The translations under genes and the position numbers were made by a program. Under the pieces are notes generated by a model. That model was not told where the DNA came from. It saw only the letters and a program-made list of their open reading frames with translations, and made no database searches. Below, in pieces: positions 1-10,419 of a stretch of 64,000 bases of DNA. Source of the DNA: Fasciola hepatica (taxonomy: Eukaryota > Platyhelminthes > Trematoda > Plagiorchiida > Fasciolidae); contig CANUEZ040000024.1 of the NCBI GenBank assembly GCA_948099385.1, forward strand, positions 19,480,001 through 19,544,000, in the 5' to 3' direction. Every line of letters begins with the position of its first letter. Within the stretch, counting starts at the first letter, position 1.

Positions 1-330
1 CGTCGTCATCATAGTTAAGGTTATCTTCCTGATGGTCGAATTCTTCATCAATCTCATCACTTTCACCATCTTTGTAGTCATCATCGTCATCCGAATCATC
101 GTCCGTATCCTTATTTGATCATGCGGATGATGATCATATTTTTGATCATCCCAAGCATCTTGTTGACCATCTTCGTGCGTAATACAAATATCATCCTCGT
201 AGTCGTCGTGTGCAATAAAAGCTTCACCTTTAAGCAAATCCTTGTTCAAATTTTCTGGATCATTATCTTGATCTTGATCTTGATCTCCGTAACCGTCTTG
301 CCTATGATCTTTGTACTATTTCACTTTTAC
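1..330 (-). other. Acidic (Asp/Glu-rich) coding-like segment, cut by the window edge
   Basis: Read on the minus strand, this stretch encodes a run rich in Asp, Glu and Gln, starting near DGYGDQDQDQDNDPEN and passing through HDDYEDDI. Around position 110 the acidic reading moves to another frame, where DDDSDDDDDYKDGESDEIDE follows to the window edge. A stop codon lies just upstream at about 345. This could be the end of an exon of an acidic, perhaps calcium-binding, protein with one frameshift, or simply a GAT-rich low-complexity repeat. No start codon or convincing acceptor was found; the upstream sequence is purine-rich rather than a normal polypyrimidine tract. The protein family is not recognised. 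Confidence 0.3.
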
Positions 331-359
331 TTGCTGCCTTTCATCATATTCCCGTAGGT

Positions 360-844
360 ATTTTCACGTTATGCTTTGTCTTTTGAGTCCCAGCAACACT
401 GATTTCGCGGCGGAATTTATTCGCAACTGTTGAACAGTGTCATTCTTAAGAAAAAGCATCGCATGGTTTCTCTTTAAGTTTACCCAACCCCGGCCGACCA
501 ATCAGCGGTTTTCTTTTTCACCGCGAGCTGAATGCTTATTGTCAGAATTCCCACCTATCTGATAAAAGAACTTTGCGTTATTGAACCAATAGAATTGGTC
601 GAAACCACTAGTGAATCTAGGATAATATTTTGTAATAATTCCTCACTGTACCGGAACCTACTGCTCAAACGTACCTGCTACGCGTTAAATAACTAAAGTC
701 ATATAACAGACGGAAAAGTACGAAAGTAACACTACATTTTTTGAGGTTTTGAAGGTTTATTGAGAATCAATTGGTCACGAAAGGCAACAACTAAAAACTG
801 TCCAAATGCACACTGTCAAAGTTTTCTCCTACCTTTTGCGAGAA

Positions 845-896
<52 letters not shown>

Positions 897-2835
897 CTGC
901 GAAAGGCATGTTACTTATCTTTGCCTTGTTAGCCTGCAGTAGTTGATTACAGCACCGTGCAATCTTCCACAAAAAGGCTAGAGTTTGTGTCGTACGGAAC
1001 ATTCATTAAAGGAGTTCTTTGGAGGACGTAGACTGAAATATTTTTCCAGTCTAATGAAGTTCATCTTACCCGTGATGTATCGATCATATGCTCTTTTACG
1101 AAATCTATATTTTCCAGATCGGTTCATCAGATGTGCCACTGATCAGATGACGCATCTCATTCCAGACGAATCTCTACACCTTGTCCACACAAAAGGACCT
1201 TATGAGGTATTACCGCTAGGTGAATAAAATTACTATTCTGACACTGACCTCTGCCGAAGTGTAGTTGCTTTCCAACGAAACCAGCCGATCCAGCGTGGTC
1301 ACTGAAAATCTCCTTTCACTGGATGAAGGGCTTTGAATATCAAGAGACTTCATAGTCCCATGTAAATCTGCCAATATTCTCTGCAACAAACGTATATCAT
1401 GCGAAATATTTTGCATCAAGTTGTCGCTTCGCACTTTTCAAATAACACTGACCGCTATCGAATACATTTACTATTGCATGCGAAGGAAACGCACCTTTCA
1501 GCTTGTTATGAGTAACTAACTAATTATACCTACAGTTATTTGGCCGGAATATTCCGAAGCCCGCAAATGTTTCTCCGGAAGGTCATCTGAATGTCAGAAC
1601 GTGTTTATGACTTATGACTTGATGACTCGTAAATTCTCTGTTGGATATGAGATGCCCACATACTCATGAAAGTGTTGCTGTGAATGGAGATCTCGACCTA
1701 TCAAATTGAAACATTCACGTCTTGATCCAGTCTGCGTTCTTCGTGAGCAAGAATATCTGTAGGTCGCGCACTAATATAAGAGAAAAATGCTTACGTCCAG
1801 TTTGTAATCAAATGAACTCACAAGGAGAACTTCTTTGACGTTCTGTTTTGTCCGAATAAATACTTGAATAAATGAGAAAAGTAAACGGATACTCATCAGC
1901 GACATTCCGTTTGTTCAATGTCGTCCTCATCATCTGTTGATAAGTGGCGAAAACATTTTCTGATCGAGATGAACCGCTTAATCTTATCAACCTACAGCTT
2001 TTGTTTGAATGGAAGACTGAAGTTTGCCGAAAGCTTCACTGGAGGGAAGCCTATCATCCTCGTATTTGGTTTGCATATCCAAGTCATGATCAAATGTCAC
2101 TAAAAAACAAAGAACGTAATCGATCGGCAGGGTCACTCAGATAGTCACCTTGGTTATACATCGGATAGGCCGATACCTGGCATCCGCGATGTTGATGAGA
2201 CCCACTTCCAACCTGATAGGCTACATAAGCCGACTGTTTTCCGTCTGAAATTCAGCTGCAGCTGATCGCTGGTCATACACTAGGGGATGTTTGGCATGTT
2301 AGTTTTTGCACGTGATCAGCTTCCGTTAGCAGGCTCACCATCAGAGTGTCGGACAGAGACGGGTGTGAACCTTTGAAATGCCTCAAGCCAACAAACAGAT
2401 AACAAACAAAATCACGTGTGCTGCAGACAAAATGACCCATAAACTATGGTCCAATCCGTTTCATTTGACGAATAACAGGACGAAAATATAGAGAATGAAG
2501 AACCCAGTGACGGCTTGTGCCTGGAAAGTTGTTTTTGGAGGAAAAACCATTTATTGAACAAATGCAATTCAATAATGAAAACAAGACTTTAAGCGAACAT
2601 GAAGTACCAAAGATAGATGCAATTAGTTTTTATGAATCCATATAATAATGCTTTTGAACTAAAGATGCTGTTTGAGCATTTCAGATACTACAAGTGCTGT
2701 TTTGATTGGAAACGTCCGAAGTGTTACCACCGAAGGTAAAGGTTGTGACAGTGTGCAATAAAACTTCACCAAACTGATTAGAAAGGAATTTGATTTTTAG
2801 ATATTACGCTTCATTATGCTGTGTGAATGTTCAAA
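360..2835. other. Intergenic stretch with no supported gene
   Basis: Open frames here are short (at most about 80 codons), lack recognisable motifs and overlap on both strands. Apart from the (TA)n tract at 847-895, I see no feature. Confidence 0.5.
847..895. repeat. (TA)n microsatellite
   Basis: A pure alternating AT tract of about 49 bases. The same dinucleotide repeat occurs at five other places in the window, each 44 to 68 bases long. Confidence 0.98.
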
Positions 2836-2837
2836 CC

Positions 2838-3000
2838 AGCCCGGATAGCCTTGTGGTTAAGATGTTCGACTCACCATTGTTCGAGCTGGGTTCAAGTCCA
2901 TTTCTTAGCTTGGTGGATGAGCAATGATAATGATGCCCAACAAGGATGAAATAGCTCTTCTGAAAGTTCGTATCGTATGACGAATCATATTACGTAACAA
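2838..3000 (+). repeat. tRNA-derived SINE, family 1
   Basis: The head resembles a tRNA gene: an A-box-like GGATAGCCTTGTGGTTAAG at 2847 and a B-box-like GGGTTCAAGTCC about 30 bases further on. The body aligns with the element at 51.4 kb, sharing the CCCGGATAGCCT.TTGGTTA head and a tail with GATGAAATAGCTCT-type sequence. The folded tRNA would be poor, so this is read as a tRNA-derived retroposon and not a functional tRNA gene. Boundaries are approximate. Confidence 0.55.
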
Positions 3001-3009
3001 GGAATCATT

Positions 3010-6000
3010 AAGTTATTAGTACTATTGATTTTCTTGTTGCGAGTGAAACTCAAAAGCACTGTGTGACTCTCTGGGGTTTTAAAATTCAATTCGGCAAGTT
3101 TTTAAGGTTATTTAAGGTTAAGGTGCAGCCTGACCAACCAATTGGGGATCGCCTCAAATCGATCGAAATTCAGACATATGGCAGAGCTCCCGTTCATGCT
3201 ACTGATACTACTTTCTCTCTACCTCGCTAAGCTATAGAGTCTACCGTATTTTCGGCTGATGAGAGTAGTATCAGTTGCAGAAACCAGAATTAGACCGTAT
3301 ATCAGGATTTCAACCGAAATCAGATGATCCCAATTTTTTTGGACAGACTGTACAACTCTCAGTGGTTTACTGAGGCAACTCTTCTTCCTGCTACGCTTGT
3401 TCCACAAGAAGACTACATAACCGATTTGCATGCTCGATATGTGACGAGAGTGAATAGGTCGCTTAGCTGGCAATGTAATTGCTGACAGTTTCTAAAATGG
3501 TGGGTAAAAGCGAGGAGAAGAATAGGAAATCCAGTTATTCCACTGTGCAAATATCAAGTAAATTAGTTAATTAAACCAATCAGCCATCCGTCATCTGATT
3601 TAAGACCCCATAAATTCACCTAGTCCCAAATTTTGTTCTCTCTATCTCTTTTCATTTATCTCCACAGTATTCGCTGCACTTATTGAACAAGAACATAAAG
3701 CTCCTCAGTGTAATTAAAGATATTCATCAATGTTACCTTAAGTTCTTGTGGCAAACGTGTCTTTAGGCGTACTGATTGACACAATGGAAAAGAACGCACG
3801 TCGGCAAATCTGTCTATACAACAAAGCTGAATTCCTAAACAGCTAGAGCATCCCCCTGACCGTACTACTGAGTAACCCCCAATAAAACAAGGAACGGGAC
3901 ACTCAGGGGATTGACAGTCTGGGCGGGAACTTTGGTTTTCTTCTTACCCCACCTGATCTCTGGCTTTTTAAGGGCCTCTTTATTATTGTTTCCGAATTTC
4001 ATTAGCAAAATATCCTGCCAACAACCCACGATTGAACGCAATCGACTTTTTGATATTTCTTGCGCTAAACCAGTCACACCTCAATAACGAGCACAATTTA
4101 AAATTAGTGACGGTAGTCAGCGTCCTATGAACTCGGAAAATTCCAGTACCATCATCTGATGTAAACCAAAAAACTAACCCACGATAAACCTCCGCAGAAT
4201 TCCAAGGACCACCACAAGGATAAAGTTGAAAAATTTATTTTGTACCTAAAATTTACAATGAAGAGGCATTTCGAATGTTCCTTTAGTCTTCATTATCTTC
4301 ACCTGGAATAGGAAAAAGCGGCAGATTTAAGCCACAAGCTATTTTGTGTAGTTATACACAGACATTTGTTCATAAGAGGCAAAAAATGCAGACGTGAAAA
4401 ATCGACTTATGCATAGAAAATTAAACACATAAGGCTGTAATACTCACCTCCTATTTCGGATGAATACCACCTATTATTAGTTGTCATCTCGGTAGATTGT
4501 GGTCTCCTCTCTTTCATTCACCTTTGCATTCCATCGGAAATGGTGCTGACCTTAGAGTCTCCAAAATGATGCTGTATTACAGCAAGTGACGAATAGCAAT
4601 TTTACGTAAAATGAACCCTCGCCTATTATTAGCCGGCATAGTTTGATTTTGCAAGCGATTGCTTGTTATTGATTCCTCCCCGACTGAGATGCTTTAGAAT
4701 TTCTTCAGGACAAAATGTTCTCGAAACGGCCCGTGTGCATTGTCCGGCCGAGATTCTTACCATATGTACGATCAATACATTGATTGTAAACTGCAGTTAA
4801 AGTGAAAGACAAAAATGGTTTCTCATCCCAAATATAATGTCCCCAGAGAAAGTCTTACCTTCCAATTTTTCGAGCAGTGCCTCACTAAGCGGGATATTCT
4901 TTACTAGAAGGCTACCAGGCTAAAGGTGAGTAGATCCTGTTTGGGTAATTGGTCTGCGTAGCGTTACCATCTCTTTCGTCATTTAATTTCTCCCATCCAT
5001 AAGCCGTGTTCTATTCACTCATCACACTCGTTTTTTCCTACAGATCAGAATCTTCACTTTCAACTACGGCACTTTTAATCTTAGATTCACACGTGTTATT
5101 ATTGTGGTTACCAATTTCGAATCTGTGGTTAAAATGTCGTTTTCACCAGTCCCCTGGTTTCCCAAAAACAAGCCCCTTGTGGCTTGCATTATCAAAACCT
5201 GTTGTGGAGCATCACCCTCTAGATCAAATCTGTTCATATCTACGATCAACTATTGGATAGACCGAAATTGTGACCTCACACCCTCTACTTTTTGTTTCAT
5301 CTAACATGAGGCTAAATGAGATATACGATATGCGCGCGCGTATACACATATGTATACTGCTTTCGTATTTTCTATCATTATATAACAAAAGACTGCGAGT
5401 AGCTTCTCACCGATAATTTTCGGCGAAATGGAGTACTTTTTAGTATATTCCGTAAATTTTTCTCGCGTTGCAATTGCACTACTCCAGTGTATCGCCTTTA
5501 GTGCCATAGTATTCAGTGTAAGTGAAATATGTGAAATTCAGCGTTTTAACTTATTTTTGTATTTTTGTGGCCTCACACTTCTCTATAAACGAATTATGAT
5601 CAATAGAATTATGGAAAATTCAGTCACCATTACTTTCATTTTCTGAAAGCTGGTTGACTGGGAAAGAAAGATAATGAATGACAAACTAAATTGCCTGTTA
5701 CGCCAAAGATTTTTTCTGTAAAATGACATGGAGCTGTGAGAATTTTCCAAGATTACATGAAATATTTTCATGGAATTCTTGTTTAACTGGGTTTGTAACG
5801 GTTAACAAAAGCGATAACATGATTTGGCGGTAGATATAACTATACCGTCAATCTATACAATCAACGTAAAGAAGTTTCCTATAACAAAATTCTATCATTC
5901 AATTTCGTTTTTTTTGGGTGGTCTTCAAGCATATGTGATAGAAAACAAGTGATGTTAATTTGGTAATGCAAAGTATAAACAAAGAATGCTGGATATATTT

Positions 6001-8360
6001 TCAACACCACAGAGCAGCTAGTGTATCGTACAAGTACGTTTCCATAAACTTTTACGCAATGGATAAACAAGGTAATTATCCATTCACAGTGGGTAGTTAT
6101 GTGAATGACTAGTGAATACGAGTGCATTAGTTTACAAAAATTAAATTCCGCCTGCGTCATCCAAATTTCGTTCATTCCGTCTACCTCGGTCAACTGGATC
6201 ACTTGATATAGAAAGGGTAGCTAGCTCTGACAGCGTTCCTTACCAATTTTGCTAGTTACCGTTCTCATACTACAGTAGCACATCGTGCTCACATCTTGAC
6301 AAAATTTGTCGACTATCACTGCGTCTTGTGAGAGCTGCGACCGTGAGTACTGGGTACCAATTGTGAACTCAGTGGTTGCTGACGGTCTCAAAAATGAGAC
6401 CATCGAACTGCACGTGCATTCCTAATGCATCATTGAAGCCCGGAGATGGAGTGAGACTGCAGTCCGGTATTTTGCAACGTATAACAACCAATCACGTCAC
6501 AGATTACGTAACTGGTGGAGAAGGGCGTAAACACAAAAGCCACTCGAAACGTTACATACAGCTTGTGTTAAAGTGACGGTACCTTATTTTTCTAATGTTG
6601 TAATATGATTAATATCAGCGTTCATCGGCTGGTATCCCCAGAGTGCCATTTGTCAAGTATTCTTTCCCAGATCAAATGTACTTGGGACCCAATACTGAGG
6701 CCAAAAGGGGTTTCTTATGGATTCCTTCTGTTACATACCCGTCTCCTGTTTGACAAGATGGGTACACATGCGACATCTTCTACCTGTAACTAATGGAATC
6801 TCTCCATGTAAACCCCAAGAACAAAATATCCCTTTATTCTCCTTTATTACAGGCTTTGAATCTTTCTTGACTTTCACGGCTTGGGCGAATAACTCCCACT
6901 CAGAAATCTCGAAGTTCGGTCGAGACTTGTTGGTATGATCAAAGCAAAAGAAAGGTGCACAACACGGGGTCTCGAGGCCCCCTAAAAGTGCAACAGCTGG
7001 ATTGGTCATGTAGAGTACTAAAAAGACTTTATGGTACACTAATTCTGTGTCAAAACAATCTAGGATAACAACAACAGAGTGGCATAGACAGAGGAACATG
7101 GGTAAACGGGTAGAAAGAAGAAGCGTGTACAATAAAAGTAAAAATTAAATATATGGTTTAAAACTAACTCCTAACTGTTCACTGTTCTAGTTGTTCAAGC
7201 CTGGGCAACGAATGTCCAGTGTCGACAAATAGCTTCAGAGATACTCAGTCTAGATGCTAGGAGTAGCTGCAGGTTGTCGAATTGGTCGAGATGGTGTAAA
7301 GACGAGGGACAAAACATTGTCGTAAAAACTTCTCAAGTATTCATTGATTATAGTTAGAACACCAGTTGAATTAATTCAGAAAGAGAAGCTGCTCCAGAAC
7401 GAGTGATTTATTAAGAGATTTGGTGTTACGCGATATATTGAGTGAGTCTTAAAAGCATGTGTTGACTCTATACAATAAAGGTCAGTATAACAAAGGAGGG
7501 CTGCTCCAGGGGACGTTAAAAATCAGGGAAAAGTCGGAAAAGTGCAGGAAACTAAAAGCAACAATAGCAAACCCTGCGATATCTACGGAATATGCATGTG
7601 TCCCGGGAGTGCGTCCCAGTCTTCACGGGTTACGTAAGTGTTTTGTGTCCTTATAGCCACCGATGATATCTTTCTTGTCATTTTTCAATCTTCCCGCAAC
7701 ACTTACATAATGGCACGCAATCCTCTGCAAAAGCTTGTTACAAAAAAGATACTTCCCAAGTAGCACACCTAATGCGCTCTCAACTGGGAGCTCCGTAGGA
7801 CACTACAGGCTAGCGCTGGCCAGCTACCACAGGTAGTGTATATTCGTCATTTGTGCATCTTATATTGACAATGACTGAGTTGTGCAAAAGTTAAGCTCCC
7901 GTAAGATACCTCGTAACGTGTGCACAGGTGGGACGGACCAATGAACGCGACTCAGTCAGCGCTGCGCGCGCAGTGTGTATGAACTGTATACCTATCATCT
8001 CGGTCAATGAACGGCGTGAGAGTTACCCAATAACGAAGCTCGGAAATACAACGAATTATTCAAGGCTCACTACTCCAATCTAGGTCCTGATGACGTTCGC
8101 ACAACCGAAAAAAGACTCCCAAATATCCGCGCTAATAAATATATACAACAAAGGCAATTTGTTCCACCTCCCGCTGTATTTAATCGTGAGTTTGCATACA
8201 TCACAAGCTGAAAGGTTATTTTATTATGAAAAGAAGTTACGTGCGTATACACAGTGATTCGTAAAAACTTCCAAAGAACAAGAATCCAATGCGAATAATT
8301 GACTTACTTTCCCACATTTAGAAGGGAATAGAACACAATGTAAATCAACTAGGAGCTGTA
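3010..8360. other. Intergenic stretch with no supported gene
   Basis: The sequence holds only scattered short frames on both strands. None has a family motif, a signal peptide or splice sites that link to others. A CTGATGA at 3256 was checked for a hammerhead fold and does not form one. Old unrecognised repeats may be present. Confidence 0.4.
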
Positions 8361-8362
8361 TT

Positions 8363-8484
8363 CTCATTTGAATCGAATGGAGTGTACATGGACATACATT
8401 TTTAAAATCACACTTTCGAAGAATCACCGTGTGATTCTAAAAATGAACTTCTCGTCCATGCAAGCTCCATTCGATTCAAATGAG
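8363..8484. repeat. Foldback inverted repeat
   Basis: The left arm begins CTCATTTGAATCGAATGGAG (8363) and runs to AAAATCACAC (about 8412). The right arm begins GTGTGATTCTAAAAATGA (8430) and ends CTCCATTCGATTCAAATGAG (8484). The arms match over most of about 50 bases with a loop of roughly 17 bases. The right arm runs directly into the hammerhead-bearing repeat, whose other copy at 55.3 kb also starts near TTCAAATGAG. The foldback may therefore mark an inverted duplication of that repeat's edge, or a small MITE-like element. Confidence 0.75.
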
Positions 8485-8656
8485 ACTACTGCTGTAAACC
8501 AACTGTGAAGTGCTCAAGTATAGGGATGATAAGGCCGAGGAGTATCGGGTACGATTGCCTGATCAGCGGCAGTAACCGCGAAACCGGTAGAGTGCTTCCT
8601 GGGAAATCGTGTCTTGTCATCCACAGACAGCATCATACTATTCATATCGTAAATCA
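8475..8656 (+). repeat. Hammerhead-bearing repeat, copy 1
   Basis: This stretch aligns with 55,318-55,500. Shared blocks include TTCAAATGAG, AGTGCTCAAGTATA, the hammerhead core, and a downstream stretch with TGTCATCCA or TGTTATCCA. The copy stops just before a (TA)n tract. It has no coding capacity and looks like a short non-autonomous retroposon. In schistosomes, a SINE family (Sm-alpha) is known to carry hammerhead ribozymes; whether this repeat belongs to that family cannot be told without a search. Confidence 0.65.
8551..8600 (+). ncRNA. Degenerate hammerhead ribozyme core
   Basis: The order of parts is: CTGATCA (8559-8565, one base off the CUGANGA consensus), stem II GCGG/CCGC (8566-8569 and 8576-8579) closed by a CAGTAA loop, GAAA (8580-8583), then ACCGGT (8583-8588) and A, after which cleavage would occur. 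ACCGGT is self-complementary, so stem III would be closed between two molecules, as in the minimal newt and schistosome hammerheads. The G to C change in the core and poor stem I pairing suggest this copy is inactive. The copy at 55.4 kb has the intact core. Confidence 0.6.
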
Positions 8657-8660
8657 GTTA

Positions 8661-8662
<2 letters not shown>

Positions 8663-8706
<44 letters not shown>
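8663..8706. repeat. (TA)n microsatellite
   Basis: An uninterrupted alternating AT tract of about 44 bases, immediately downstream of the hammerhead-bearing repeat. It produces long Tyr-Ile open frames on both strands that have no coding meaning. Confidence 0.98.
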
Positions 8707-8709
<3 letters not shown>

Positions 8710-8710
<1 letters not shown>

Positions 8711-10400
8711 GTATGACTGTATCAGAATCATCGTCCGTTTGCACAAAGCCGAGTTTTCAAAGAGCTTTATCAGCGAACTAGAAAATATAAGGATAAAAAT
8801 ATTTTGTAAATTCACATTACTTGCCGTAGTAACTGTTGTCGGAAGTTTGTGGCAGCTTTGTGCAATCAGCCGTGAGTGCACATGAGAATACAGTCCACTT
8901 TAAAAGCAGACAAGGGTGTTCGTTGTTGTAAGTATACTAAGCAAAAGCCTTTCGTTGAAAGATCAAGTATTCCATAGATGAAGCCATTCCGTGCGGATTT
9001 CCGAAACTCGTTATTTTCGAGGAGAATCGGAATGGATGGAAGCGATCACCAGACACGGACTGATCGATGAATGCATCGAATTGCGCTCGGATTTGTAGGG
9101 ATTTTCCTCACCGATGAATCACTTTTTGAAAAAAAAGAAGTTGCTAGCTGGTTGCGGACTTCCAAATTGTTCAAGTGATGATTTGAATGCACAGTTCCAG
9201 CTAGGGTTTTTCCTAGAATCATAACCATTCGAGTTGAGTGGTAATCAATGGAGCAAAATTTGTGGTTTTGGTAACGCAGAATTATATCAATAAGTGTGTC
9301 GATGCTTATAATTTTTTAATTATCGTAAAATTTACGAGAATCTGTGGAAAGTTTCATTGCAAATGTTACATATCTTTGGTCCCAACGTTAGCCTAAGTTG
9401 CGCCAAATAGCTTTGGTCATAGTGCCGCTGGAGTTTATGCAGATAGGTTTGGTACTTATTATCACAATACGGAGACTTTCCCAAAATATTTATTGACAGT
9501 ATCCTTTGTCACTTTTGAGTGCAACTTCATTAAAAGAGAAAAATTGTGACCTCTTCCTACCTGAGATCCTCCGGAGATTTCTTACCACGCTGTACCACTC
9601 TTTACACTGACTGGAGCAAAGTAATTTCCAAATTCCTCGCGAAAAACCCACAACTTTAAGCCGATATGCCCTTTAAATCCTTCCTGAAATCTCCGTGTGC
9701 GTCGGCTGCTCTTATCCAAAACTGATTTTTCCGTCGTTTTCCAACATTCATCTTATTTATCCTTGCTTGTTCGACACTTGGTTCACTGTTTCTTCCTCCC
9801 TTGCACTTTCTCAAGAAGATTTCAACGTCCAATTTAACCAGAAAAATCGATGTGCAGTGCTCAGGCTGAAGGTGACCACATCAGTGTTTGAGTAATATAA
9901 GTGTGGGGTCTAAATGTAATACCTGCTAAGCTGAGCTCTCGAAGTTTTCAGTGTTTTTGTCACTTCAGATCGAACACGCTTAACCCATCGCGGAGGAGTA
10001 CTGGTATTTGCAGGCTACAGCTGCGTCATTTACATTCCCCGAGTGTTAGTCACGTACAATTTTCAATCTTCTATTTTACTTTTAGGGGAAAACTTAATCC
10101 GATGACCTGGTAAAACCTGTACATTTCAATCAAGCCACCAAACGGTAATCTCGGGCTTTGGGAGAAATATCAGGTAATACATTAATTAACTCTGAAACAT
10201 GTAGGTAGTGAGTTGATGTGGGCGACTTCCACTGACTTCCTCTTCGTAGCCCATCCGTAAGCCTGAGAGACAAAATCACCGGTACACTTTCCTGAGTCAG
10301 AGCACATGTCAGTATAAGACCCATAGGAAAACAGTCCACAGCTCCTTCAACAGGACTGGCACTGCAAACCGCACATCACACTCCTATTCTAAAGTACCGC
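8710..10400. other. Intergenic stretch with no supported gene
   Basis: Short frames only. The right part may contain the upstream region or long terminal repeat of the Gypsy element that follows, but no repeat pair was found to prove it. Confidence 0.4.
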
Positions 10401-10419
10401 AGTCAGTTGCTCAACTTAG

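Noticed and set aside
2838..2910. Functional tRNA gene
   Set aside because: A- and B-box-like segments are present, but the cloverleaf pairs poorly and the sequence recurs with a SINE body.
3250..3300. CTGATGA followed by GAAAC at 3,256 as a third hammerhead
   Set aside because: The bases between them cannot form stem II.
8084..8115. CTGATGA followed by CGAAAA at 8,087 as a hammerhead
   Set aside because: Stem II would have at most one or two pairs, and the GAAA spacing is wrong.
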